From Diplolepis rosae (Eukaryota; Arthropoda; Insecta; Hymenoptera; Diplolepididae), in the NCBI GenBank assembly GCA_030998225.1, contig JAPYXD010000555.1, positions 7,874,001-7,938,000 of the forward strand: DNA of 64,000 nucleotides, read 5' to 3'. Both the position numbers and the translations under genes were made by a program. Numbering within the stretch: the first letter of the stretch is position 1; each line of letters opens with the position of its first letter. This document shows, piece by piece, positions 21,643 through 31,954 of the stretch. The notes beneath the pieces are model-generated. The model had not been told where the DNA came from, ran no database searches, and saw only the letters and a list, made by a program, of their open reading frames with translations.

Positions 21643-24600
21643 GTAACTATTTTAAAATTCCATACATAATTATATATAATCTACAAGACAAATATTAACA
21701 TAGTTACACAAAATAATTAAGATAAAATAACGAGAAATATTTCTGAAAACTGCTACGTGGCATGAGTACCTTTACAGATTCCATTATGATTTTTGACTAA
21801 GTGCAAAAAATATATTTTAAGCAGATTTAGAGTCAAGGATTGTTAAATATTTTCAATGCTAAATTATAATAAGAACAAAATTAATATCATAATGATGTAG
21901 ATTCTCGAAATTATTTAGAAAAAGCACCATATTTTCGATTTCGAATCAAAATGAAGCCATACATTTACAGGGTGGGCCATCTAACATTTGGAATTTGAAT
22001 CGGCTATACAAAAAAAAACTTATGGATATTTTTTCAAAAGTATGGTTTTATTAGAAAGATTGAACCTTTCCATTTATGAATGAATTTTTCAATACATTTC
22101 TGATTGTTTGGGCAAAAGGTCAATAAGACCAATATGCAAAATTGTCGCATTTGGGGCTCAGAAAATCTAAACGTCATCATTGAGAAGCTGATACACGCAC
22201 GAGGGACTGTTTGGTGCGGATTTTGGTACAGTCGCATCATTGGGCCATTTTTCTTCGAAAATAAGCAAAAAGCCGCCGTTACGGTCAATGGCGAGCGTTA
22301 CCGCGCCATGATCAACGAATTTTTGTTTCCAAAAATTGAAGAGGATGACATGGACGACATTTAGTTTCAACAGGACGGGGCCATTTACCACACAGCCAAC
22401 GTAACAATCGATCTTTTGCGCACCCTTTTCGAAAATTGAATAATCAGCCGAAATTCTGGTGTCAATTGGCAGTCATTTGAATTATGCTGTGTTTCATTCT
22501 TAAATGGAAAGGTTCAATCTTTCTAATAAAATTATACTTTCGAAAAAATATCTATAAGTTTTTTTTTTATAGCTGATTTAAATTCCAAATGTTAGATGGC
22601 CCACTCTGTAGCTTTATTCATTTTATGGAATTTGCATATTGAAACTTATAATCAACTTATGATAAATTCCAAAATTACTATAATTAATACATAAAATTAA
22701 GGAATTTATAAACCATGTCTTTGGTTAAGATTTAAATAAATGAACTGTTGTTTTTTTATAGAATCATTACCTCTGGAGGAAAAATTACACAACGGAGATG
22801 TTGTCGAAATAGGAACAATGCCGTACATAGTTTCTTTGAAATATATAAGTTTTCATTATTGTATTGGATTTTTGATATCTTCGAAACATGTTTTAACAGC
22901 GGCTAACTGCATTGAAGACTTGATAATCTCTACGAATCCTAATTTTAGAAACTATTATGCTTCAGTTGGTTCTTTAGATATACTTGAAGATAAATATAAG
23001 CACTTCTTCCACAAAGTAGAAGCTCACGAGAACTATGAATTAAAAGGAAATAAACCTACTCACAATATTGCAGTTATAACGGTAAATCACTTTTTCCTTT
23101 TCATACACCGAAAAAAATTCTTAGTAGATTTGACTACTTTTCGACTACTTTCTGAAGTTTGTAGAGGCGACGAAGCCATTTTTTAGTCGAATGAATCGTA
23201 TAACATGCAATGCAATTAGCTAAAAAAAACTGTTGTTTTAATTAAGTCTTTAAGTTGCTTTAATTAAAGTAAATAATAGTTGTACAGGGTTTTCCAATTA
23301 GAGGTTTCATTTTTACATTCTCATCATGGATGAGAAGGTATTGGTTTTATGTGAAAAATGACTTTCGAAATTTGCATCAAATCTTTAAGTTTTGAGACCC
23401 CCCGAGTCAGAAAAAATGGTTTTTACGAAAGTGTCTGTCTGTCTGTCTGTCTGTCTGTAGGTCGTGTGCGGCATAACTCTCGATAGAATTATCAGATTGA
23501 ATTGAGCTTTGGTACACTTTATCGGAGCCGAAAAAGTAAGGACAAGTTCGTTAACCAGCCACATCCAATCAAAATTGAGGGATGGAGCACTACTTTTGTG
23601 TTTTTGAAAATAATTTTTTGAAAAAATCAAAAATTCCAATCCTGGTTTTTGATAGTGCTCATAAATCTCTACAAATTATCCTAATAACATTTTTTGATTA
23701 AATCAAAATTAGAAATGTTACAGCATATTCAAATTCGAAAAAAGTCAATATCAAAATTCCATTTTCTAGTTAAATTATACGAGATACGAAAAAACGTTAT
23801 GATACAATATTATTGAATACATAAAGACCTACAAATTGAATCATAACATTTTTTCATAAGATGCATATTTTTCTTTTTAATTAAAAAAAAACTATTGAAA
23901 ATCCAAAATTCAATTTTTTAACAATAATATTGGAAATACCAAAAAAACGTAAGAATACAAAGTTGTTCGTTTCAAAAAGATCTACAAATTTTGTCTCACA
24001 CAGTTTCTGATAAAATATATATTTTTCGTTTCAATTCCAAAAAATACGATTAAAATTCAAGAATTCCATTTTTTAGACAAAATATATGAGATACATAAAA
24101 AACGTTTAGATAAAAAATTATTTGCCTAAATGAGGTCTACACATTCTTATTAAGAAATTTCTTCACAGGATGTATATTTTATGTTTTGATTTTTAATATT
24201 GAAAAAATTCGTTTTTTTTCACCAAAATATGTGAGATACGAAATAAGCGTTGTTCTGCAAAATCGTTTCCTTAAATAAAGTCTACGATTGTTTTTCCTTT
24301 TTAGATATGTGGAAGAAAGTAAATTCTTTTAATCATGTAATTTATTAAAAAGTTATACTGAAATGTATACAGAAAATCGAGCGCGAAGCGCGAGTGTCAT
24401 GATGAGAATGTGTTCCTTAAGGCCGATAGAGCCTTAAGTAAATTGAATTTCCTGTTTCACTTAAATTCAAAAAGAAATTCAGTGACTTTGAGAAAATGTG
24501 TAATTCACATCATCTGTAATATTATTATAAAATTGGTTTGAGCTTCAGTATCAAAATATAAGAAATAAACTTAAATGTATGCGAAGAGCACAAGACCGAG

Positions 24601-27600
24601 CGCGAAGCGCGAGGTCCAGAAAGAACGGAGCGCGAAGCGCGCGCCCTAGGCGCGCTCAAACTTGCGGTCGAGGCGAGCTGCGCGCGAAGCGCGGGATGAG
24701 AATGTGCCCGCGAAGCGGGCAGATTTTTAATTATAAGAAAAACGCGTTTTTGTGAAAAATCATTTGATTCTTATTTCATTCAAAGGCGGAAGCTTTGCCA
24801 TTAATAATGAAAAACAATAACATTGATATATGACCTCCACGGCTACGTTTGCAGGACCATGCTCTTTTGATGAAATTTTCCATTACGTTTTCGCATATTT
24901 GGGGCTCTATTTCGTCAATAACGGTACGAATCTTCTCGTTGAGTTCTTGAATTGACTAAGGAGCATCAGCATAAACCTTATCTTTCATGTAACCCCGAAG
25001 AAAAAAGTCTAGAGGTATTAAATCGCATGATCGCAGCGGCTAATTGATCTTGCGCGTTCAATAACTAAAGGGTTTCCCAATAGGGGTGATATGATTTTGA
25101 ATGTCCCCATCGGGCTCATTTGAACTGAAATTTTTGACGTCTGCTGTCAGTTGTCATCAGTAAGGTTTGCCATTTAATCATGAGTAGTTTCACGCTTCCA
25201 CAACGTTTGGAAATTGTCCAATTATTTTATCAAAATTCGAGAAGTATTGTCGGTGTTCAAAGAGCATATCGTGCAAAATATGGTCGTCATTCTGCTCCAT
25301 CCGCGCTCTCAATTCGTCGAATAATCGATAAGTTGGAGAGTGAATTTACTCTATTGGATACTAAGCCTAAAAATCGTATGCGTACCGCACGTTCTACACA
25401 GAATATAGCCGCCGTACAGGCCAGTATCGAGGAAAACCGTGAATTGTCCGTGCCACGCCGATCTCAGGAATTGGGCCTGTCCAGGATGACTACCTGACGT
25501 ATTTTGCGATTGGATCTTGGCCTGCATCCCTATAAGATGATTCTGGCCCAAGAACTGAAGCCTAATGACCATCGTTTGCGTCGGGAGTTCGCGGATTGGG
25601 CTCTGGAATCAATTGAAAATGATCCCAATTTTCATAAAAAAATCATCTTTTCTGATGAGGCGCATTTTTGGCTCAAGTCTCGGGGGACATTTGGCCGATA
25701 TATTGTTTAAATCATAAATGGCATAGAATATCCAATATAATAAAAAAGATTTCGATCAATTCCGAATGAATATTCAGTGTTTTTTTCAATTTCAAAACAT
25801 ATCACCCTTATTGGGAAACCCTTTACCATAGGGTCTCGGCCAGTAGGCTGAACGGAGGGGGAACGAGACCTCTGATAAGTCGAATTTTTCTGAAACGAAA
25901 TTTGAGCTAATCAGAGGTCGCGTCTCCCCTCAACTAGGCCTACCGGCCGAGCGCCTAGGTGGTTATTGCATGCGCACCCTCAATTGTAATCGCCGTTTCA
26001 AGAAATCACAGTGGGTCCACTCATATAGAAAAAAAGGGGAACGAATTATAATGTTTGCTATCAACAAGTGGTGGCGCTATTGTCGCCACCGATGTTATTT
26101 TTAAACTGTTGTAACCATAGCAAACATATCATTGCCAGTTGAAATAATAGTGTAATAGTACAGCATTTAACTGTTTATTGTGATTCATATTTAAAAATCC
26201 TTGTTGTATTTTTATTCTTTCATAAATTATTTTCAAATTTAAAACATTTAAATTTATGAAATGGATTTTTTTCCCCCATCTCGTATATTTTCTGGAAAAA
26301 TTGAATTTTTGATTTTTAGAAAAACTTTTTGATGTATCACACCAAACAGACATCGTCGTATACTATCAAGCATCGAGTGTGATTCAAAAAGTTTTTCGGA
26401 TTGGTTTGGAATGATTCGGATTCGTTTGGGTTGAATTAATTGCCGCAGATTTTGTTAGGGCAGTACTGGCATGCGATCTGGGCAGATCGATTAGATCACT
26501 CTAAAAACAAGTGTGTTACTTCTACACGTAAATCACGATAGTAATTTTTTAGGCATTTGAAGTGTGTATTTTCAATACACATTACAAACGTATCGTTCAA
26601 TTTTCAAACACTTTAACGTTTTGTACCCGGAAAATTGAGTTGGCAATGTTTAGTAAGTACACACTTCGCTCAATTACACACTTGACAACGTGTGTAGTGA
26701 GTAAAAATTACACATTTTACTGCACACTTGTTTTTAGACTGCAGTAGTAAAATAATACATTTTTTTTAAAAAGGGAGTATTTTATTTTCAGAAATTTTTA
26801 ACGTAATATTTTTTTGAACAGGAGAAAATTTTCAAGTCCTTTAAATCTTGAAAATTATAATCGTTATATTCCAGAATATTTCTTATGTAGCCAAAAATTA
26901 TCCTGAAAATTTTTTTAACGCCATATGCGCGTGTATTTCCATATCAAGATTTCGAGACATATTTTCGTAGTACTACACTATACATTGTTTTATTAGTTGT
27001 TGGTAGCAGTAGTTCGAACATCGAATGCAAATTGGATTCCACTGTCGAATGAGCCACCAAAATTTAATAGAATAGGGAAAGTATCAGGATGGAACTCATA
27101 TGCAAATGTTGCAAATTGTCTATATTCCGGAGGAAACAGTAGCGTTTTAGAAATGACTTATATTAAAATAGTAAATCCAAGGGATGAAATCTGTCAAGAC
27201 TTATCAAATAATGAGTTTACTATTGACGATTATATGGTTTGTGCTATTATTAATGTAAAACCAAATACGCATCAGGTAAACAAATAGCATATTCATGTAG
27301 TAAATTACCCTTGATATAAAAATGTCCATTTTCTTTATATAAAGTTTAGGAAATAATGCTTATGCATTAGGGTGATTAAAAAAAAACCTTTTTTGAAATT
27401 TTGTACGTATCAACTCGAAATATCAAAAAGCATCACAGGTTGCTCAAAGCGATTGTTCATCGCCCTTTAAGTTGTAAAGAAGTGACAAGCCATTTTGTAC
27501 GTCTGATCTAATTAATGTTTTCCGAAATGACTTTTGTTCTGTATAACTTTTGTCTTTTCAATAAAAATCAGTAGTGTCAGTGCATCGGTGGGTACATGTT

Positions 27601-28948
27601 TGGAGAGAGAATCATCAGATCGCTGTTTGAGTTTGGTAAGATATAACCAATGCTTTTTGTACGAAATCGACTATTATATCACAAAAACATTGTTAAGAAA
27701 ACATAATAACGCTATTCTCTAAAAGTAGACCAAATAATTTAGATCATAAACAAGGATGAAGTGAATAACTACACAAGTTATTTTGTTCATACATTATACC
27801 TCTTAACATAACATAGAATACTTGAGAATTACGAAAATTTCTCAGAAATTTCTTTTTCACAAATAACTGGTGACAGTGAGAATCTTTTCGTTAAATAATT
27901 ATTGTTCCCAGACAAATTTAGGAAGTTTTCACTGTATTTTGATTTATAAAAAATTGCAGCCAATATTTTTTATTTACTAGCAAATATTTGTTAATTAATT
28001 AATTTTTATTTATTAACGAAAACAAACTATCGACTTTTACTCGACACCATCCGAATGAGTAGTGTTTATGAATCCTACATGCAAATTTTCAGACATTTAG
28101 CAGCATATTTACAGAAAACACACGTCTTTGTTTATACAAATGAATTCGTTGGTCGCGACTCGGCGATTATGAACAATCGCTATGAGCAACCTCTAAAACA
28201 TTATCGATTTTGCTCAAATTTTGGGAAAATGTTTTCTTTGTGATGCTTTTTGATATTTCGAGTTGATACGTACAAAATTTCAAAAAAGGCTTTTTTTGAA
28301 TCACCCTATTATGCATATGTTTCACACATATTGGACTCTAATTGGTATATGTGATGAAAAAAATTATCAATTCTAATGTGCTTATTCAATCTAAATTCTC
28401 TAAAACAGATGTAATATTTCTTTTCTATTAAACAAGTTGCACGTAAACCCTTTAATATTGAATCAAGTTTAGTCAACTCAAAGACGATCAATTTTTAAAA
28501 AATTCTTAATAGGAATCCTTCACAAGAATAAGTATTAGAAAGCATCGGGTTAAAAACTTATTGTATGAAATTTGTTATGTAATCGTTATACATAACAGTT
28601 GTATCAAAATGTCACAGTTACAGAACCATTACACAATTTTCTTGGCTTTTTTTATTATGAAATATACGTATATATGATAATAGCCTAGACTATACGAACA
28701 AATTTATAATGTTCTAATAATTTTCACAGGAGTACATAGACCGTGGTGGACCGTTGGTTAACAGAGTAAAACATACGGCTTTGGGCGTTCTTTCTTATAT
28801 ACCATACGGCAAGAAACAGATTGTTATTTATAACAGAATTGATAAATATTATACATGGATAACTGATGTAATGAATAATGCAAGAATAAATGTAAAAAAC
28901 CCTAATGTGGCTACATATAATATAGCAGCATTGCTAAGACGTCACTAG
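21585..28948 (+). CDS. Gene B1: secreted serine protease homologue with the whole catalytic triad replaced
   Basis: Four exons: 21585-21642, 22762-23081, 26997-27275 and 28730-28948, 876 nt or 291 residues. All junctions are GT-AG and phases match B2 exactly. Exon 1 encodes a signal peptide (MKLTIISLYFVYIIVADIS). The trypsin fold is clear from VSLKYISFHYCIGFLIS, TAANC, HNIAVIT, GKVSGWNS, EICQDL/MVCAI and DRGGPL. His57 is Asn, Asp102 is Asn and Ser195 is Arg; Cys191 and Cys220 are absent. No R|IVGG activation site is seen (K|LHNG). It cannot be a protease of the normal mechanism, so a secreted binding or regulatory protein is likely. The stop codon lies 45 bp before the bacterial insertion. 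Confidence 0.88.
21968..22608 (+). mobile_element. Internally deleted Tc1/mariner element in B1 intron 1
   Basis: The ends CAGGGTGGGCCATCTAACAT and CAGAGTGGGCCATCTAACAT (inverse) are flanked by TA. A transposase fragment (about 22104-22440) reads GTVWCGFWYSRIIGPFFFEN, AAVTVNGERYRAMINEF and FQQDGAIYHTANVTIDLLR, typical of DDE_3 transposases. A stop (TAG) follows EEDDMDDI and a second lies after FEN. The N-terminal and C-terminal parts are missing. The site is not occupied in B2. Confidence 0.8.
22762..23081 (+). CDS. Gene B1 exon 2 (Asn57, Asn102)
   Basis: Acceptor TTTTATAG, donor ACG|GTAAAT; 320 nt. It encodes SLPLEEKLHNGDVVEIG, TAANC (His57 to Asn) and HNIAVIT (Asp102 to Asn). The frame stays open into the intron, so the raw ORF extends too far. 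Confidence 0.85.
23316..24722 (+). mobile_element. 1.4-kb Helentron/HINE-like non-autonomous element, copy 1
   Basis: It starts CATTCTCATCATGG and ends in a strong hairpin GCCCGC-GAA-GCGGGC followed by AG. ATGAGAATG just before the hairpin is the inverse of the start (subterminal inverted repeat). It contains a (GTCT)n microsatellite (23428-23457). Both copies sit in ATTTTTA-type targets. These traits fit non-autonomous Helentrons of the HINE/DINE/MINE type, which carry GTCY microsatellites. GCGCGAAGCGCG palindromes recur at about 24382, 24600, 24629 and 24682. Confidence 0.55.
24770..25060 (-). pseudogene. Tc1/mariner (DDE_3) transposase C-terminal fragment
   Basis: The minus-strand frame reads DLIPLDFFLRGYMKDKVYAD, then APQSIQELNEKIRTVIDEIE, then NVMENFIKRAWSCKRSRGGH: the last catalytic region and C-terminus of an IS630-type transposase. 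LRG replaces the usual LWG and a stop interrupts NE-K region variants. Only this part remains. Confidence 0.7.
25068..25823 (+). mobile_element. 756-bp Tc1/mariner element, internally deleted
   Basis: Its ends AAGGGTTTCCCAATAGGGGT and the inverse of ...CCCTTATTGGGAAACCCTT are flanked by TA at 25066-25067 and 25824-25825. It carries the N-terminal half of a transposase and lacks the catalytic C-terminal half. Confidence 0.85.
25180..25710 (+). pseudogene. Transposase N-terminal half with one in-frame stop
   Basis: The ATG at 25180 opens MSSFTLPQRLEIVQLFYQNS with a helix-turn-helix region. TGA at 25495-25497, where a Trp is usual (RMTT-stop-RILRLDLG), interrupts an otherwise open frame that continues through FADWALESI to IIFSDEAHFWLKS, which contains the first catalytic Asp. 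The frame ends soon after because of the internal deletion. Confidence 0.8.
25832..25953. repeat. Hairpin element
   Basis: CTCGGCCAGTAGGCT...GACCTCTGAT and the inverse ATCAGAGGTC...AGGCCTACCGGCCGAG form a hairpin with imperfect 50-bp arms. Confidence 0.55.
26497..26741. mobile_element. 245-bp MITE
   Basis: Terminal inverted repeats CTCTAAAAACAAGTGTG and CACACTTGTTTTTAGAC at 26499-26515 and 26723-26739 surround repeated ACACTT/AAGTGT motifs. No clear target duplication. Confidence 0.6.
26997..27275 (+). CDS. Gene B1 exon 3
   Basis: Acceptor TTTTATTAG, donor CAG|GTAAAC; 279 nt, phase 0. It encodes NANWIPLSNEPPKFNRIG, KVSGWNS at the GWG position, and EICQDL...MVCAI. It is three codons shorter than exon 3 of B2 (42116-42403). 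Confidence 0.85.
27370..28306. mobile_element. 937-bp non-autonomous element with 70-bp terminal inverted repeats
   Basis: The ends GGGTGATT...AATCACCC are flanked by TA (27368-27369 and 28307-28308). The inverse arms include TTTTGTACGTATCAACTCGA and AAATATCAAAAAGCATCACA. There is no transposase ORF. It lies in B1 intron 3 and is absent from B2. Confidence 0.75.
28730..28948 (+). CDS. Gene B1 exon 4 (Arg at position 195)
   Basis: Acceptor TTTTCACAG before 28730; stop TAG at 28946-28948. It begins EYIDRGGPLVNRVKH, where DRGGP replaces DSGGP. No cysteine is present, so the usual C191-C220 bridge is missing. A basic tail LLRRH ends the protein, as in B2. Confidence 0.88.
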   Translation, partial: EYIDRGGPLVNRVKHTALGVLSYIPYGKKQIVIYNRIDKYYTWITDVMNNARINVKNPNVATYNIAALLRRH

Positions 28949-29635
28949 TGATAGTTGCTGACCAAGTGACCACCAATCTTGATGCGTAAATTAAAGGTAA
29001 TAGAAGTTGCAAGCACATTCTTGATCTCGTCACGCAAAGGCACAAGACCATTTTTCAAATGGATATTAGCTGATAATTTCAGTATAGTATTATGCTCTGC
29101 ATCTTATGTAATAGACAGCTTATCATTTCCATCTTTGCACAAATCTCTAAGTAACTGCTTAAATTGTGGTGGAAACTTAATTTCCATATCCCACTTAATG
29201 TCTGACTTACGAGCATCTATCTCACGGAAAGATACCTCAATATTTTGGTGTTCATTCTTATACAGCCAACTACTCACTTTAAGAACATCAATCAAAGAAT
29301 GAGATAATTTTCTATTTAAAAGACAAAAAGTAGCTAAGGCGGGTGTTGCAAGAATAAGCAAGAGTAGAAGTATAGGTATACTAACAAAAACCGCGATTGA
29401 AGCAAGAACACCATATGCCAATCCTTTTGCTGTACTTTCACTTATTTTACCTTCTTTTGTTTTATTCTCCTCTGAACTGATTTGTGTCTTATCATTTGTT
29501 TTTAATTTATTATATACGGCTAATCCTAACGCAGTGAAAACTATATAAGTGAACATTAAAACTGATAGAGCTAAATTTAATACTTTCTTCTCCGGGCAAT
29601 CTTTGTTTATTTCCCTTAATATTTCGCTTGATATA

Positions 29636-30921
29636 TTGGATCTGTAACTTAATTCGTGCGGTTTGCTAAGAGATGGCGTAACTTGATTATTATTCCATCG
29701 TTCCAATATTCCGAGCATGCGTTGGAAAGCCACTGTCATTGTGCATCTTTTTCAGTATATGGCATTCATTTGAAACGTAAACATCAATAATTTTTTTCAC
29801 TCAAATATGTCTAACTTTGTTCCTGAAAAAGACTTTTTGCGGGGAGTTCTTCTTTCTTACTTTAATATGAAGAAACTTGCTGCCGAAAGTCATCGTATTT
29901 TACTGGAAGTTTATGGTGAACATGCTCTAGCTGAGCGAACGTGCCAAAAGTGGTTTGCACGATTTAAAAGTGGTGATTTTGGCTTGGAAGACGAAGAACG
30001 TGCTGGGCAGCCAAAAAACTTCGAAGATGAAGAACTGGAAGCATTACTCGATGAAGATTGTTGCCAAACACAAGAAGAGCTCGCAGAATCTTTAGGAGTC
30101 ACTCAAGTAGCCATTTCAAAACGTTTAAAAGCAGCCGGATACATTCAAAAGCAAGGAAATTGGGTTCCACATGAACTCAAGCCGAGAGACGTTAAAAGGC
30201 GGTTTTGCATGTCCGAAATGCTGCTGGAACGCCACAAAAAGAAGTCACTTTTGCATCGGATTGTTATTGGTGATGAAAAATGGATCCATTAAGACAACCC
30301 CAAGCGCAAAAAATCATATGTGAAACCCGGCCAACCAGCCAAATCTACGGGAAAGCCGAATATCCATGGCGTGACGGTAATGCTCTGTATTTGGTGGGAT
30401 CAGAAGGGTGTGCTGTATTATGAGCTGCTAAAACCGGGTGAAATCATCAATGGAGAACGCTACCGAACACAATTAATCCATTTAAAGAGAGCAATAGCCG
30501 AAAAACGCCTGGAATATGCGACCAGATACGAGGCAGTAATTTTCCATCATGACAACGCTCGGCCCCATGTTGCTATTCCGGTTAAGAACTATTTGGAAAA
30601 CAGTGGATGGGAAGTTTTACCCCACCCACCTTATAGCCCAGACCTTGCCCCTTCTGACTACCATTTATTCCGGTCGATGCAGAACGCCCTCACTGGAATA
30701 CGGTTCACATCAGAACAGGGTATCAAAAATTGGCTTGTTTTATTCTTGGCCACCAAGCCGACGCAGTTCTTTTGGGATGGAATCCACAAATTGCCAGAAA
30801 GATGGGAAAAAGTCATAGCTTCAGGTGAGCAATACTTTGAATAATACTATTGTACATGTTTTTCTTAAATAAACGTTCAAATTTTGAAAAAAAAACCGCA
30901 CGAGTTAAGTTATAGATCCCA
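29636..30921 (+). mobile_element. Full-length mariner, 1286 bp, inside the bacterial segment
   Basis: The ends TTGGATCTGTAACTTAATTC and TGGGATCTATAACTTAACTC (inverse) are flanked by TA at 29634-29635 and 30922-30923. Element length and gene position are standard for mariner. The insertion splits the bacterial membrane-protein gene, so it occurred after the transfer into a host genome. About 35 codons of the apparent bacterial ORF (29636-29739) actually lie in the mariner leader. Confidence 0.85.
29807..30844 (+). pseudogene. mariner transposase, 345 codons, one premature stop
   Basis: ATG at 29807, stop TAA at 30842-30844, the normal mariner length. The N-terminal helix-turn-helix region (MKKLAAESHRILLEVYGEHA, ERTCQKWFARFKSGDF) is followed by the DD34D catalytic core: GDEKWIH, HHDNARPH and PDLAPSDYHLF, all with Asp intact. 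TAA at 30290-30292 replaces a Tyr-type codon directly after WIH. This is the only defect seen, so the copy decayed little since insertion. Confidence 0.88.
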
Positions 30922-31252
30922 TATTATACCAGGAAGTAAAAAAAATCAGAGTTATAATCTTTATAATGAAATATACTGAGTGGAATGCTAAAGGAATTCC
31001 CTTCTTCTACATTAGCAACAGGCTCCTGTTCTTCCTCTTCCAAAGTAACATTGGAAATAGATTCTACTTTACATAAATCAGCACTGTTGTTATTTAAATC
31101 AACAATTTTCTCACAATCTACAACAGTATTCATACCATAACCTTATCCAAGTACTTTAAGTATAGCACAAACACTGCAGATTTCCAACTACTGACAATCT
31201 AACTTAATACCAACACTTAAATTCTGATATTACTAAGAATACAAGTTATCAG

Positions 31253-31738
31253 GTCTTGAAGTATGAAACCGGGATTTTTTTGCAAAAGTTACACGTCTGT
31301 TGCATGAAAATGATCAAAAATATTTTATTCAAAGTAATCTCCATTGCTATTTACACATTTTTCCCACTTCTCCAGAAGGTGATGAATGCCACGCCAATAA
31401 AACTGTTCGTCTTTTAAATCAAACCAGTTATCCAGCCATTCTCGTACATTTTTGTACGAAGTGAAGCGTTGTTCAGAGAGAGCGTGGCCCAGTCATGCGA
31501 ACAGATGGTAATCCGATGGAGCCAAGTCTGGAGAATAAGCGGCATGCGCCAGTATTTCCCAACTGAACGTCTCGATCGTTTCCTTGACCCGTTTCGCTGT
31601 GTGTGATGAGGCATTATCGTGAAGAAAAATGACTTTGTGTTGCCTTCTTCGATAATCCGGTCGTTTTTCTTGTAATGCTCGATTTAAATCGATCATTTGC
31701 TGTTGGTAGCGATTCGTGTTGACAGTTTCACCAGGTTT
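31253..31738 (-). pseudogene. mariner fragment, 3' half
   Basis: A terminal sequence TCTTGAAGTATGAAACCGGG at 31255 marks one end. The minus strand encodes YQQQMIDLNRALQEKRPDY, FLHDNASSHTA and YSPDLAPSDYHLF, then a C-terminal part with ALSEQRFTSY. An extra break occurs near 31495. The element is cut off at 31738, where the bacterial ileS fragment begins, so a deletion removed its 5' half. Confidence 0.75.
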
Positions 31739-31950
31739 AAGGCAAGGGTCTGCTCTTTTATATATTCAATCCACGTATTTATTGCTTCCTTAATTTTCTC
31801 ATGTTCTGTTTGGATTATTACTCTGATTCTATCGGACATATGAAAATCAGCTTGTTTCCTGGTTTCCTGAATGAGCATCACTACATCTCTTGCAAGCCCT
31901 TTTAAAATCAATTCACCATTTAAAGTAGTGTTTAGGATAACAACCCCTTT
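31739..31950 (-). pseudogene. ileS: Bacterial isoleucyl-tRNA synthetase fragment (C-terminal region)
   Basis: The minus-strand frame reads VVILNTTLNGELILKGLARD, then VVMLIQETRKQADFHMSDRI, then a piece ending IEYIKEQTLAL. The pattern RDVV-LIQ-TRK-A-F-SDRI followed by YI-EQTLA is typical of the C-terminal region of bacterial IleS. Only about 70 residues remain, cut by the mariner fragment on one side and by host DNA on the other. It cannot encode an active enzyme. Confidence 0.75.
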
Positions 31951-31954
31951 GTTT

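Larger units (their letters stand above)
23082..26996 (+). other. Gene B1 intron 2, filled with transposons
   Basis: It contains a HINE/Helentron-like element (23316-24722), a reversed Tc1/mariner transposase fragment (24770-25060), a Tc1/mariner element with one stop (25068-25823), a hairpin (25832-25953) and a MITE (26497-26741). The hairpin GGTGGCG-CTATTGT-CGCCACC is at 26070-26090. No host exon was found. Confidence 0.7.
28994..31133 (-). pseudogene. Bacterial (Wolbachia-like) membrane protein gene, broken by a mariner
   Basis: Minus strand, from a likely ATG at 31133. The first part (31133-30924) holds an acidic stretch (LEEEEQEPVANVEEG). After a one-base slip in a run of eight T, and across the mariner, the frame resumes at about 29633 with a Lys/Glu-rich part and two membrane segments (VLNLALSVLMFTYIVFTALG and SIPILLLLLILATPALATF). 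A stop at 29104-29106 is followed in the same frame by about 35 more open codons, so it may be a nonsense mutation. No homologue can be named; the style resembles Wolbachia hypothetical proteins. Confidence 0.6.

Noticed and set aside
23428..23457. CRISPR-like or satellite array
   Set aside because: A plain (GTCT)n microsatellite; no spacers, and this is a eukaryotic locus.
29637..29739. N-terminal 35 codons of the bacterial membrane-protein ORF
   Set aside because: They lie inside the mariner terminal region, so the apparent start codon is not the original one.
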